Assembly (NCBI RefSeq): GCF_009931615.1
Contig: NZ_CP046620.1
Coordinates: 3,580,501-3,644,500, forward strand
DNA length: 64,000 nt
Origin: Algicella marina
Lineage (GTDB): Bacteria > Pseudomonadota > Alphaproteobacteria > Rhodobacterales > Rhodobacteraceae
Direction: 5' to 3'
The notes beneath the pieces are model-generated. The model was given only the letters and a program-made list of their open reading frames with translations. It was not told the DNA's origin and searched no databases. The position numbers and the translations under genes were made by a program. Numbering within the stretch: position 1 is the first letter of the stretch; each line of letters begins with the position of its first letter. Of the stretch, positions 36,861 through 46,319 are shown one piece after another.

Positions 36861-37721
36861 ATGAGTTCCTCAGCAGTCAGGAAATCCACCGATTTCGAGG
36901 CCGGCGGCCCCGCCGGAACACTTTCGGAAAAGGACTTTCAGCATGTGGCACGCCGCATCTACGATCTCGCGGGTATCGTGCTGGAGCCGCAGAAAAAGCA
37001 GATGATCCACGCGCGCCTCAGCCGCCGTCTGCGCGCCACCGGCATCAGTGATTTCCCCGCCTATCTGGAATTTCTGGAGTCTGGCAAGGACAAGTCCGAG
37101 CAACAGGAATTCATCAACGCGATCACCACAAACCTCACGTCGTTCTTCCGCGAAAATCACCACTTCGATCATTTTCGGCAGCATGTCCTGCCCGCCTCCC
37201 TCCAGTCCCCGGACCGGCGCCTCCGGGTCTGGTCCGCCGGATGCTCGAGCGGGGAGGAGCCTTACTCGATCGCGCTTACCATCCTCGCCGCCTGTCCGGA
37301 GCCCCCGTCCGATTTCAGAATACTCGCGACAGATCTCGACACCAGGGTGCTCGACAAGGCGGCAACAGGGCTCTATTCCGCCGACAAGGCGGGTGACGCG
37401 CTCAGCGCCTACCAGCGCTACGCCCGTAAGCAGGATGATGGTCAGACGATTCTCATCCAGCCGCAGGCCCGCAACCTGATCTCTTTCCTCCAGCTCAACC
37501 TCATGCAGCCCTGGCCGATGAAGGGCAGTTTCGACGCAATCTTCTGCCGCAACGTCCTCATCTATTTCGATCCCGAAACAAAGTCGCGGCTGGTCAACCG
37601 TTTCGCAAAAATCATCCGGCCGGAGGGTTTCCTCTACCTCGGCCACTCGGAATCGATCCTCGGTGACCATCCGGCGTTCGAGAACCTCGGCCAGACAACC
37701 TACAGAAGGCGCGCGACATGA
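36861..37721 (+). CDS. cheR: Chemotaxis methyltransferase CheR
   Basis: A 286-residue SAM-dependent methyltransferase acting on receptor glutamates. It has an N-terminal helical domain (FQHVARRIYDLAGIVL, ITTNLTSFFRE) and a SAM domain (VWSAGCSSGEEPYSIA, FCRNVLIYFD). It overlaps cheD by four bases. Confidence 0.95.
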   Translation: MSSSAVRKSTDFEAGGPAGTLSEKDFQHVARRIYDLAGIVLEPQKKQMIHARLSRRLRATGISDFPAYLEFLESGKDKSEQQEFINAITTNLTSFFRENHHFDHFRQHVLPASLQSPDRRLRVWSAGCSSGEEPYSIALTILAACPEPPSDFRILATDLDTRVLDKAATGLYSADKAGDALSAYQRYARKQDDGQTILIQPQARNLISFLQLNLMQPWPMKGSFDAIFCRNVLIYFDPETKSRLVNRFAKIIRPEGFLYLGHSESILGDHPAFENLGQTTYRRRAT

Positions 37722-38320
37722 GAGCAGAGGCCCTGAGCAACCCGGTCTATTACGAGGCCAAGGTCAATTCCAACGTCTTTCCCGTCCTGCCCGGCTTTCA
37801 CAAGGTGATCCACGAACCGGGCATCGCCGTTACCACGCTCCTAGGCTCCTGCGTCGCGGCCTGCATTCGCGACGCCCGCACCGGCATCGGCGGTCTCAAC
37901 CATTTCCTCCTCCCCCGCGACAGGAGTGAGGGCGCCGCCGGTTTTTCCGCCCGATATGGCGTCAACGCCATGGAAGTGCTGATCAACGAGATCCTGCGCA
38001 CCGGTGCCCGGAAGAACGATCTTGAGGCCAAGGTCTTCGGCGCTGGCAATGTCATCCACCGCGGCGAGGCCAACAACGTCGGCCAGCAGAACGCCGAGTT
38101 CGTCGTCAGCTACCTGCGTGACGAGGGCATCCGCCTGCTTGCCTCCGACCTGGGAGGTGACCGTGCCCGACGCGTCTTCTACTTCCCCGAAACGGGCAAG
38201 GCCAGGGTCCTCAGTCTCTCCAATCGCGATTCCGCGCAGGCCGGACAGGCCGAACTCACCCTCGAACAGAAACTCCGGTCGGAGAAGAAGGCCACCCCAA
38301 GCGTCGTGGAGTTGTTCTGA
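37718..38320 (+). CDS. cheD: Chemoreceptor glutamine deamidase CheD
   Basis: A 200-residue CheD with the catalytic cysteine in LLGSCVAACI and histidine in GGLNHFLLP; the third catalytic residue, T/S, follows further on. It deamidates receptor glutamines. TGATG overlap joins it to cheB. Confidence 0.94.
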   Translation: MRAEALSNPVYYEAKVNSNVFPVLPGFHKVIHEPGIAVTTLLGSCVAACIRDARTGIGGLNHFLLPRDRSEGAAGFSARYGVNAMEVLINEILRTGARKNDLEAKVFGAGNVIHRGEANNVGQQNAEFVVSYLRDEGIRLLASDLGGDRARRVFYFPETGKARVLSLSNRDSAQAGQAELTLEQKLRSEKKATPSVVELF

Positions 38321-39417
38321 TGACATTCACCGCAACCGGCACCCGTACACGCGTGGTTGTCGTCGATGACAGCAGCCTCATGCTCAAGATGATTACCGCC
38401 AGCCTGGAGGCAGAGGGCGACATAGATGTCGTCGGACAGGCCCGAAACCCGCAGGAGGCGCGGGAGATCATCAAGCGCACCGATCCCGACGTCGTCACCC
38501 TCGACGTGGAGATGCCGGGCATGAACGGGCTCGAATTTCTCGAAAAGATCATGTCGCTCCGGCCAATGCCCGTCATCATGGTCTCCACACTCACCAAGGC
38601 CGGGACGGACGTCACCCTCAGCGCCCTGCACATCGGTGCCGTCGATGCCGTCGCCAAACCGGCCGGGCGGGAGGGATTGGCAATTTTCGGCAACGAGCTG
38701 CGTGTGAAGGTGCGCAATTCCCGTGGTGCGCGCGTCCGGAAATGGGTTCCGGCGCAGGGGCGGGCGACAGGCTCCACCAATGTCGGTGGTCGCGGTGGCG
38801 CGGCCCCGCTCTCGCGGATCAGCGGAGTCGATCTCATCGCCATAGGCTCTTCGACTGGCGGCGTCGCCGCGCTCTTCGATGTCGTTGCCGGTCTGCCGCC
38901 CAACGGACCACCCATCGTCATCACTCAGCACATGCCCGCCCGGTTCACCGGCCGTTTCGCCGCCCGTCTCGGCCAGCAATACGCCTTCGACGTCAAGGAG
39001 GCTGAGCATGGGGAGCCGATTCACGCCGGGCAGATTCGTGTGGCTCCGGGCGACAGACATCTCTGCATCCAGCGGGAGAACGGCCGTATCGTCACCCGGC
39101 TGGACGGCAACTCCGGCCCCATTTCCGGACATATTCCATCTGTCGATGTGTTGTTCAACAGCGTCTGTTCCGCCATCGGCGCGTCGAGCATCGGCCTAAT
39201 CCTCACCGGAATGGGCCGGGACGGCGCCGCCGGCTTGCGGGCCATGCGCAACGCCGGCGCATTCACCATAGGCCAGAACGAATCCTCCTGCGTTGTCTAC
39301 GGCATGCCGAAAGCCGCCGCGGCGCTCAACGCTCTCGATGAAGAGTTGGATTTGAGCCAGATCGGCCCCCGGGTTTGTCAATTTCTTAATTCGCCCGGCG
39401 CTAGAAAGCGCGCATGA
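38320..39417 (+). CDS. cheB: Chemotaxis methylesterase CheB
   Basis: A 365-residue response regulator-esterase. The receiver has D16-D17 and phospho-acceptor D62 in TLDVEMPGMNG. The methylesterase catalytic triad fits S178 in GSSTGG, H204 in TQHMP and the aspartate in TGMGRDGA. It demethylates receptors in adaptation. Confidence 0.96.
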   Translation: MTFTATGTRTRVVVVDDSSLMLKMITASLEAEGDIDVVGQARNPQEAREIIKRTDPDVVTLDVEMPGMNGLEFLEKIMSLRPMPVIMVSTLTKAGTDVTLSALHIGAVDAVAKPAGREGLAIFGNELRVKVRNSRGARVRKWVPAQGRATGSTNVGGRGGAAPLSRISGVDLIAIGSSTGGVAALFDVVAGLPPNGPPIVITQHMPARFTGRFAARLGQQYAFDVKEAEHGEPIHAGQIRVAPGDRHLCIQRENGRIVTRLDGNSGPISGHIPSVDVLFNSVCSAIGASSIGLILTGMGRDGAAGLRAMRNAGAFTIGQNESSCVVYGMPKAAAALNALDEELDLSQIGPRVCQFLNSPGARKRA

Positions 39418-39436
39418 GCCTGAAGGAGCAGATGAG

Positions 39437-39817
39437 ATGCCTGACGCGAAGTCGTTGAAAATTCTGGTGGTGGATGATCAGCAGAGCATGCGCGGCCTGG
39501 CCCGCCAGTGCCTCAAGAAGCTGGGCGTCATGGATGTCGCACTCGCCGCCGGTGGCGATCAGGCGCTGGAGATAATGGGCACCAAGAAATTCGACGCAGT
39601 GATCTCTGATCTGAACATGCCCGGTCTCTCCGGCGTCGAACTGGCCCAGAAAATCAAGAACCACCCGGCCTTGAAGGGCACGCCGGTCTTCCTTGCCACA
39701 TCCGACGCGTACCGTGACAAGGCTGATGATGCCACGGTCGATCACTTCGTGGCCAAGCCGTTCAGCGTTGCCGACATGCGCGAGGCGATCGAGACCCATC
39801 TCGGCACGCTCACCTGA
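39437..39817 (+). CDS. cheY: Chemotaxis response regulator CheY (second copy)
   Basis: A 126-residue receiver with D13-D14, phospho-acceptor D58 in ISDLNMPG, and K in VAKPF. It differs clearly from the first CheY, so the pair could split motor binding and phosphate-sink roles, as known in alphaproteobacteria with two CheYs. It is the last gene of the operon, 19 bases after cheB. Confidence 0.92.
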   Translation: MPDAKSLKILVVDDQQSMRGLARQCLKKLGVMDVALAAGGDQALEIMGTKKFDAVISDLNMPGLSGVELAQKIKNHPALKGTPVFLATSDAYRDKADDATVDHFVAKPFSVADMREAIETHLGTLT

Positions 39818-39835
39818 AGCGCTGGCAACCGGTCC

Positions 39836-39903
39836 GATCACAAATCTTTGGTGCAAGGCGTACCGCTGGCGGCTCGTCTTGCACCCGTTCGGCCTTTGTG
39901 ATC
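39836..39903. repeat. Nested perfect inverted repeats between cheY and gabD
   Basis: Outer arms GATCACAAA (39836-39844) and TTTGTGATC (39895-39903), nine bases; inner arms GGTGCAAG (39850-39857) and CTTGCACC (39878-39885), eight bases; a CCGC/GCGG pair lies within. No T run follows on the plus strand, so it is more likely a leader structure or operator for gabD than a simple terminator for cheY. Confidence 0.7.
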
Positions 39904-39943
39904 CTCTCCCGTCAGATTCCAAGAAAAGCACCGGGAGACACCA

Positions 39944-41431
39944 ATGCTGGACCAGACGAACCTCGCAAATCTCCTCGAAGATCCCTCACTGCTGCTCGAC
40001 AAGGCGCTTGTCGCAGGGGAGTGGGTTGCCGCGGACAGCGGCAAGACCTTTGACGTATCCAACCCGGCCCGCGGTGACATCCTGACACCGGTGCCGGACA
40101 TGAGCCGCGCCGAAACCGCCCGCGCGATCGACGCGGCCTATGTCGCCCAGAAGGACTGGGCGGCGAAGACCGGCAAGGAACGGGCAGCGATCCTTCGCAA
40201 GTGGTACGATCTGATGATCGCCAATGCCGACGATCTCGCGCGTATTCTAACCGCGGAAATGGGAAAACCATTCGCCGAGGCCCGTGGCGAGATCCTCTAC
40301 GGTGCCAGTTTTGTGGAGTGGTTTTCCGAAGAGGCGAAGCGTGTCTACGGCGAGACCATTCCCGGCCACCAGCCAGACAAACGCATAACGGTCATCAGGC
40401 AACCGGTCGGCGTCGTCGGCTCGATCACGCCGTGGAACTTCCCCAATGCCATGATCGCCCGCAAGGTCGCCCCGGCTCTCGCGGTCGGCTGCGCCTTCGT
40501 TGCCAAACCCGCCGGTGAAACCCCCCTCTCGGCACTCGCCATGGCTCTGCTGGCAGAGCGGGCGGGCGTGCCGAAAGGCGTGTTTTCCGTCATCACCTCG
40601 GCTTCATCGTCGGAAATCGGCAAGGAGTTCTGCGAAAACCCCAAGGTCCGCAAACTAACTTTCACCGGCTCCACCGAGGTCGGCCGCATCCTCCTGCGGC
40701 AGGGGGCGGATCAGGTCATGAAGATGTCGATGGAACTGGGCGGCAACGCTCCCTTCATTGTCTTCGACGATGCCGATCTCGATGCCGCCGTCGAAGGCAC
40801 GATGATCTCGAAATATCGCAACAACGGCCAGACCTGCGTTTGCGCCAACCGCATCTACGTGCAGGCCGGCGTTTATGATGCTTTTGCCGAGAAACTGGCC
40901 AAAGCAGCAGCCAAACTCCAGGTTGGCGACGGTCTCGAGGATGGAGTCACCACTGGTCCTCTCATCAATGCGAAGGCCGTGGACAAGGTCGAGGAACATA
41001 TCGCCGATGCCGTCGCGAAGGGCGCGAAGGTGCTCTCGGGCGGCAAGCGTCACGAACTTGGCGGCACGTTCTTCCAACCGACAGTGCTCACCGGCGTCAC
41101 CTCCGACATGATGGTCACTCACGACGAGACATTCGGCCCCGTCGCGCCGCTTTTCAAGTTCGAGGACGAGGATGATGTCATCGCGCAGGCCAACGACACG
41201 ATTTACGGTCTCGCCAGCTACTTCTATGCCCGCGATCTCTCCCGCGTCACCCGCGTCTCCGAAGCGCTGGAATACGGTATGGTCGGCGTCAACACCGGCC
41301 TGATCTCTACCGAGGTTGCGCCATTCGGCGGCGTCAAGCAGTCCGGCCTCGGCCGTGAGGGCTCAAGCCATGGGATCGATGACTATCTGGAGATGAAATA
41401 CATCTGCGTTTCGGTCCAGGACGCGGGGTAA
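39944..41431 (+). CDS. gabD: NAD(P)-dependent succinate-semialdehyde dehydrogenase
   Basis: A 495-residue aldehyde dehydrogenase most like GabD. The Rossmann segment reads GSITPWNFPNAMIARKVAPA, catalytic Glu lies in MELGGNAPFIVF and catalytic Cys in NNGQTCVCANR, and the ending is FGGVKQSGLGREGSSHGIDDY. It oxidises succinate semialdehyde to succinate in GABA breakdown. No gabT is adjacent. Substrate is inferred from the motif set. Confidence 0.9.
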   Translation: MLDQTNLANLLEDPSLLLDKALVAGEWVAADSGKTFDVSNPARGDILTPVPDMSRAETARAIDAAYVAQKDWAAKTGKERAAILRKWYDLMIANADDLARILTAEMGKPFAEARGEILYGASFVEWFSEEAKRVYGETIPGHQPDKRITVIRQPVGVVGSITPWNFPNAMIARKVAPALAVGCAFVAKPAGETPLSALAMALLAERAGVPKGVFSVITSASSSEIGKEFCENPKVRKLTFTGSTEVGRILLRQGADQVMKMSMELGGNAPFIVFDDADLDAAVEGTMISKYRNNGQTCVCANRIYVQAGVYDAFAEKLAKAAAKLQVGDGLEDGVTTGPLINAKAVDKVEEHIADAVAKGAKVLSGGKRHELGGTFFQPTVLTGVTSDMMVTHDETFGPVAPLFKFEDEDDVIAQANDTIYGLASYFYARDLSRVTRVSEALEYGMVGVNTGLISTEVAPFGGVKQSGLGREGSSHGIDDYLEMKYICVSVQDAG

Positions 41432-41484
41432 TCGATTCCGTTACCTCAAAGGTAATGGTCCGCGGAGCAAAGGTAATATTGGTC

Positions 41485-41519
41485 GGTATGGCTCGAATTC
41501 ATGTGAATTGAGCCATACC
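41485..41519. terminator. Hairpin between the gabD and opgH stops
   Basis: GGTATGGCTC (41485-41494) pairs with GAGCCATACC (41510-41519), a G bulge, then AATTC/GAATT around ATGT: 15 pairs in all. It lies in a 132-base gap between convergent genes, so it probably blocks read-through both ways, although no proper T run is present. Confidence 0.55.
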
Positions 41520-41552
41520 GAAACCATACCGAACCCATACCAAATCCATACT
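41513..41552. repeat. Four tandem 11-bp repeats, CCATACC core
   Basis: Copies of CCATACC(C/T) start at 41513, 41524, 41535 and 41546, exactly 11 bases apart: CCATACCGAAA, CCATACCGAAC, CCATACCAAAT, CCATACTTGAA. The first copy is the right arm of the hairpin at 41485-41519. The spacing is about one helical turn. Confidence 0.8.
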
Positions 41553-41563
41553 TGAAAATGGCC

Positions 41564-43426
41564 TTATGCCGGCAACGGCATCACCGGCGGTTCGGGCTCC
41601 CGCGTCTCGGCTTCCAACGTGCCGTTTTCGAAGGCCCATTGCCGCAGAACCGGCGGCGGCGCGACCTCCTGCGGTGTCTGCAGGATCGCCATGCCCCAAC
41701 GCCATTCCTGTGCCGTAAACCAGTTCAGCAGTGGCGCGACGATCAGCGAAATGGCCACCGGCAGTAGCCATGCACTCAAATATCCGGTGGCAAAAAGTCC
41801 AAACATTACAACGGCTACCGCCAGTTCCACTGCATGAAAGCGGACATACTCACGCGCCGGCATTGCGCCGGAAGCATGTGGTTTCCACCCGGTATTGACG
41901 CCGGCCAGAGTCCGCAAAACCGCGCCGATATGCTGAATCATCATCAACGGCGCCAGTACTACCGAGAACAGCACTTCAAACAGCCACGACAGGACGAACC
42001 GACCGCCGCCGCCCACATTCTCCAAACCGGGATCGCTAACCCAATAGCGCACCGCACCGATGACCTTAGGCGCGACCAACATACCGTAAACCAAGCACAA
42101 AATCACGATCTTGGCTGTCTGGTGCATCTCCGGCCAGGACACATAGAGCGGGTTGTCCGCACTGAAATACTCCACGGGCTTGCCCGCCTCCAGAATACCT
42201 TGGATCACCCAGAGCACCAGCAGCGCGAACCAACCCAAAGAGGCGCAGTAGGCCATCGCTCCTTGGAACAAATGCACACGGCTGACGGTCTTGAACCCTG
42301 CTGAACCCAGCAGGCGCATATGTTGCAAATTGCCCTGACACCAGCGACGGTCCCTCAGGATATGGCCAGTCAAGGTATCCGGCGTTTCTTCGTAACTACC
42401 TTTTATTTCAGGCAGAAAGCGAATTCCCCAACCGGCGCGCCGCATCAGCGCGGCCTCTACAAAGTCATGGCTCATCACCGTGCCGCCGAAGGGCGCACGC
42501 CCTGGCAATTCCGGCAATCCGGCGCAGGCTGCAAAAGCCCGCACCCGCATGATGGCATTATGGCCCCAGTAATTCGCCTCATCTCCAGCCCACTTCGCCA
42601 ATCCGCGGGCAAGCGTCGTGCCATAGATGGTATTGGCAAACTGCTGGAGGCGGCCAAACAGACTCCGTGCACCGAACAGCCGCGGAACGCTCTGCACCAG
42701 CCCGAGCGAAGGCTCGGCGGCCAGCGCATCCATCAAGCGCCGCATCGCTTTTCCGGTCATCACGCTGTCGGCATCCAAGACGAGCATGGCTTCGTGACGC
42801 GCACCCCAGCGCGTTACCCATTCTTCAATGTTTCCAGCTTTGTAGCGGATGTTCTCTTCGCGATGGCGATAATGGACCATGTCGCCGAACTTCCGCTGTA
42901 GCCGTGCCACCATTCTGCTTTCGTGAGTGACTTTGGCTGCATCACGCGTGTCGGACAGCACATACATCGTTACCGGATGCGGACAGCCGCTGCGGCGCAG
43001 ATCGTCCAGCATGACCGTGATATTGCGCTCGATGCCCTCTGCCGACTCACCGTAGACGGGCAGCAGCAGCGCGGTGTTGAGCGGCCGCCAGTTCCGGTCC
43101 CGATGCGACGTCCGCTGCGGCAGGCAACCCAGTAATGCCATGGCAACAGACAGCGCAATCCAGAAAAAGGTGAAGATCGCCAGCGCGACGATGCCACCTT
43201 CCAAAGCGCTGAACCCACCGCTTCTAAACCAGTCCCCGAAGATCAGGGCAAGGCCGGCCGTGGCAACGATGGCAAATCCGAACAGAAAAAATCGTTCCAA
43301 AACAGGGGCTTTTGACGGAATGGATTTGGCGTTGGCATCCCGGTAGGATTTTCCGAAATCCTGTCGGAGCATTTCGAGGTGGCTCTCTTCCGGCATCGGT
43401 GCGGGGCTGGGAAACGGGGCGGTCAT
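41564..43426 (-). CDS. opgH: Periplasmic glucan glucosyltransferase OpgH
   Basis: A 620-residue inner-membrane glycosyltransferase making the beta-glucan backbone of osmoregulated periplasmic glucans from UDP-glucose. Two N-terminal membrane segments precede the GT2 domain with TALLLPVYGES, VLDADSVMTG, FVEAALMRRAGW and RDRRWCQGN; about five further segments follow. It is shorter than E. coli OpgH (which has a long N-terminal arm), as in other alphaproteobacteria. It starts inside the opgG stop (ATGA). Confidence 0.93.
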   Translation of the reverse strand: MTAPFPSPAPMPEESHLEMLRQDFGKSYRDANAKSIPSKAPVLERFFLFGFAIVATAGLALIFGDWFRSGGFSALEGGIVALAIFTFFWIALSVAMALLGCLPQRTSHRDRNWRPLNTALLLPVYGESAEGIERNITVMLDDLRRSGCPHPVTMYVLSDTRDAAKVTHESRMVARLQRKFGDMVHYRHREENIRYKAGNIEEWVTRWGARHEAMLVLDADSVMTGKAMRRLMDALAAEPSLGLVQSVPRLFGARSLFGRLQQFANTIYGTTLARGLAKWAGDEANYWGHNAIMRVRAFAACAGLPELPGRAPFGGTVMSHDFVEAALMRRAGWGIRFLPEIKGSYEETPDTLTGHILRDRRWCQGNLQHMRLLGSAGFKTVSRVHLFQGAMAYCASLGWFALLVLWVIQGILEAGKPVEYFSADNPLYVSWPEMHQTAKIVILCLVYGMLVAPKVIGAVRYWVSDPGLENVGGGGRFVLSWLFEVLFSVVLAPLMMIQHIGAVLRTLAGVNTGWKPHASGAMPAREYVRFHAVELAVAVVMFGLFATGYLSAWLLPVAISLIVAPLLNWFTAQEWRWGMAILQTPQEVAPPPVLRQWAFENGTLEAETREPEPPVMPLPA

Positions 43427-44958
43427 GCTGTCCACCGATAGAGCCAGACTTCGGAAATCGTCTTACTGTCCACGAGAAGCTGCGCCCTCATTTCCACTGC
43501 CTGATGTTCCTGCGGGAAGAAGCTGAACCCCAGTCGCACCCCGCCAGTTTCAGGGTTTCGCTGGAGTATGCCGTCACTGATTTCGCCACGGTTGCTGCTG
43601 ATATGGATCGCGACATCCGCGAGATCCTCGGGTATCGCCCCATGATCCGCAAAATCGACGGTCACAATCCGGCCACCACCTTCTTTCGCGCCCATGCGTG
43701 TGTTGAGTACGGGCGCCTTGTCCATCGGGATGGGCGCCGCATTGCACCAGTCTAGACGATAGGTGAAACGATAGCTGCCGCCTGCCACCATCGCTTCGCG
43801 TGGTCGCCAATACGCAACTATGTTATCGTAAATCTCCTTGTCAGTTGGGATTTCGACAAGTGTCACGGCTCCCGCCCCCCAGTCGTCGCCGGGCGTTACC
43901 CACAGGCCCGGCCGCTGGTGGTAGTTCGCTTCCAGATCGGCGTAGTTTGCCAGATGCCGAGGCCGTTGCATCAGACCGAAGCCTTTTGGCCCCTCATCCA
44001 CAAAACTGGAAACCTGCAAGGTTTTGGGATTGGCCAACGGTCGCCAGATGCGCTCTCCGTGGCCATTTTCGATGAGCAGGCCGTCGCTATCGTGCACCGC
44101 AGGGCGAAAATCGTCGAACATGCTCCGGTTGCTCTCGTCGAACATGAACATCGAGGTTTCAGCTGCAATGCCAACATGTTCGAGCGTTTCACGCGGGAAA
44201 AGTGTCGCTTCGATGTTCATTACGGTGTTATCTCCCGGCGTGATCTCGAAGCGATAAGCTCCGGTCACACTTGGGCTGTCCAACAGAACATGCATGAAAA
44301 CTGTTGAGGCCCCCGGTGCCGGTGTCTCCACCCAGAATGCGCGAAACTCTGGAAATTCCTCACCGTCGGAGCTGCCGGTGTTGAGGGCAAGCCCTCGCGC
44401 GGACAGTCCATAGGTCTGACCTTTGGCAACCGCACGAAAATAACTGGCGCCCTGAAAGACCGCATATTCCTGAAAAACGCCAGGCTTCTCGATTTCGCCA
44501 TGAATGCGAAAACCCGAATAGCCGACTGTATCGGTAATCGGCAGATCCGGAAACTTGTCTGTCTTGTCGAAGGCATCCAACGCGAAATGGATCGGTGCGG
44601 AAGTTTTTTTATCATCCGACACAACGTGGATTTCGATAGGGGTTGGAAAATAAAGCCCAGGCGCGAAGAACTCCAGCCGCGCGGGTCGATCTGTGCCATT
44701 CCAAAAAGCGTTGCGTGTGTCGAACCAGATGGAGCGATATTGATCGTATGTAAGGTCAAGCCAAGGCTGGGGCACTCGCGGAGGCGGCGCATAGGGTTCA
44801 GACGCGAGAGTGCGGGCACGCTCCACAACCATTTCCGGGCTGAAAGCTACAGGCTCTTCCAGTCCTATTCCTTCCGGTAAAACTTCTGCCGAAGCCCTGC
44901 CGCAAGCGGCGAAAGCCGCAGCAACCGCAAGGGTCTGGCGTCTGGTTAATGCGTTCAT
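43423..44958 (-). CDS. opgG: Periplasmic glucan biosynthesis protein OpgG
   Basis: A 511-residue OpgG/MdoG protein. The N-terminus carries a twin-arginine signal (ALTRRQTLAVAAAFAACGRASA), so it is exported folded. The body has YDQYRSIWFD, FFAPGLYFPTP and the long beta-sandwich seen in OpgG. It shapes branching of the glucan in the periplasm. ATG 44958 is inside the opgC stop. Confidence 0.93.
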   Translation of the reverse strand: MNALTRRQTLAVAAAFAACGRASAEVLPEGIGLEEPVAFSPEMVVERARTLASEPYAPPPRVPQPWLDLTYDQYRSIWFDTRNAFWNGTDRPARLEFFAPGLYFPTPIEIHVVSDDKKTSAPIHFALDAFDKTDKFPDLPITDTVGYSGFRIHGEIEKPGVFQEYAVFQGASYFRAVAKGQTYGLSARGLALNTGSSDGEEFPEFRAFWVETPAPGASTVFMHVLLDSPSVTGAYRFEITPGDNTVMNIEATLFPRETLEHVGIAAETSMFMFDESNRSMFDDFRPAVHDSDGLLIENGHGERIWRPLANPKTLQVSSFVDEGPKGFGLMQRPRHLANYADLEANYHQRPGLWVTPGDDWGAGAVTLVEIPTDKEIYDNIVAYWRPREAMVAGGSYRFTYRLDWCNAAPIPMDKAPVLNTRMGAKEGGGRIVTVDFADHGAIPEDLADVAIHISSNRGEISDGILQRNPETGGVRLGFSFFPQEHQAVEMRAQLLVDSKTISEVWLYRWTA

Positions 44959-46280
44959 GCCGCGTTTTCTCCTGCAAGTACCGAAACAGGTTCCGGCTCG
45001 CGTAATTTCTTTTCGGCCGGCTCGGCCTTCCACGGGTTTCGCTTGATCCACCCAACGAAATAGGCCGTCGCGATCAGGATCGCGAAGCCTGTGATGTTGA
45101 CCAAAGCAACGAAGAGTACGTCCTGCACCCACAGGCTAGAACTCATTCCGTCCTCTCCGGTTCCCGGATTGATGTAAAACTCCCTCCAGACGTCGAACGC
45201 GGCGCCCAAGAAACGAGCAAGCAGCATCGAAGTCAGGAATACGGCGAGAGACTGTTGCCCAACCTTTCGGATGACGGCGACAACACGTGGCCAGACAGTG
45301 CCAATGTTGAGGCGCGCGCCCTTCGGGCCGACCATTACCCATGCGACGTAGGCGAGGGCGAGAAAATGCAGATAGCGGAAGAGGCCGAAATCGGTCTTTA
45401 TGATCAGATATTGGTGGTCGATCCGCCAGTTTCGCGCAGAATCTAGACCAAACTCTCGCACCCCCACGTTGCTGAACGGAACGGCGAGTACGACAACTGC
45501 AGCGGCAATGACGAGCAGATAGCGGTTTACGGGTGGTGCCGGTATCCATCCTTTCATCAGGCAAAACCCGGTGAAAAATACCAATTGCCAAGCGAACGGG
45601 TTGAAGAACCATTCCCGCGTGTTGTTCGGCGGCTCAAACCAGAGCTGAGCGGGCAGATGCAGGAACTCGAGGCGAACGGCCAGAGGCTCAAGGAAAGCAA
45701 AGCCAAGATCGAAGTACCGACCGACATTCGCAGCACACCACAAGGTCAGGACCGCGACAATGACAGCCCATGTCCCTATTTTCTTGAGTGCCATAACAAG
45801 CGGTATCATCGCGAGGATTGCCAGGTACATCGGCAGAATATCGAAGTAGTTCGGCACATACGTCAGCGTCATCAATCCGATCAACTGCTCTATCGGATTT
45901 TCGAAGAAGGGGTAGAGGTTCAACTGGCCCACGTAGTCCCGTGGAAGGAATTCTATGGCGTTCAACATGATCATGCTCATGGCGATAACCATGAACATGC
46001 CGATGTGTGCCCAATAGACCTGCCAGACTCTGTGGGCCGTACGGACAGCCCCCATGGCCAGCCCGTGGCGTTCAAAGACTGCGCCGAAGGCAATTGCGGA
46101 CGCCATACCGGAGCAGAATACGAAGATTTCCGTAGCGTCGGAAAAACCCCATCGGGCAGGGATCCATCTTGTCCACGGGTTACCCGGTGTATGGGCCAGC
46201 AGAATTATAAACATTGCGATGCCCCGGAAGAAATCCAGACGAGGATCGCGGGGACGAGTCGCTTGAGCAGGGCTTTTCAT
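44955..46280 (-). CDS. opgC: OpgC succinyltransferase-like membrane protein
   Basis: A 441-residue protein with about ten membrane segments and the OpgC N-terminus PRLDFFRGIAMFIILLAHTP. In Rhodobacter sphaeroides OpgC adds succinyl groups to the glucans. GAGAGGGA supports the ATG at 46280. First gene of opgC-opgG-opgH, all joined by 4-base overlaps. Confidence 0.92.
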   Translation of the reverse strand: MKSPAQATRPRDPRLDFFRGIAMFIILLAHTPGNPWTRWIPARWGFSDATEIFVFCSGMASAIAFGAVFERHGLAMGAVRTAHRVWQVYWAHIGMFMVIAMSMIMLNAIEFLPRDYVGQLNLYPFFENPIEQLIGLMTLTYVPNYFDILPMYLAILAMIPLVMALKKIGTWAVIVAVLTLWCAANVGRYFDLGFAFLEPLAVRLEFLHLPAQLWFEPPNNTREWFFNPFAWQLVFFTGFCLMKGWIPAPPVNRYLLVIAAAVVVLAVPFSNVGVREFGLDSARNWRIDHQYLIIKTDFGLFRYLHFLALAYVAWVMVGPKGARLNIGTVWPRVVAVIRKVGQQSLAVFLTSMLLARFLGAAFDVWREFYINPGTGEDGMSSSLWVQDVLFVALVNITGFAILIATAYFVGWIKRNPWKAEPAEKKLREPEPVSVLAGENAA

Positions 46281-46319
46281 GGCATCCCTCTCTGCCGAAA
46301 ACAGCATATGCGCAAGTGG

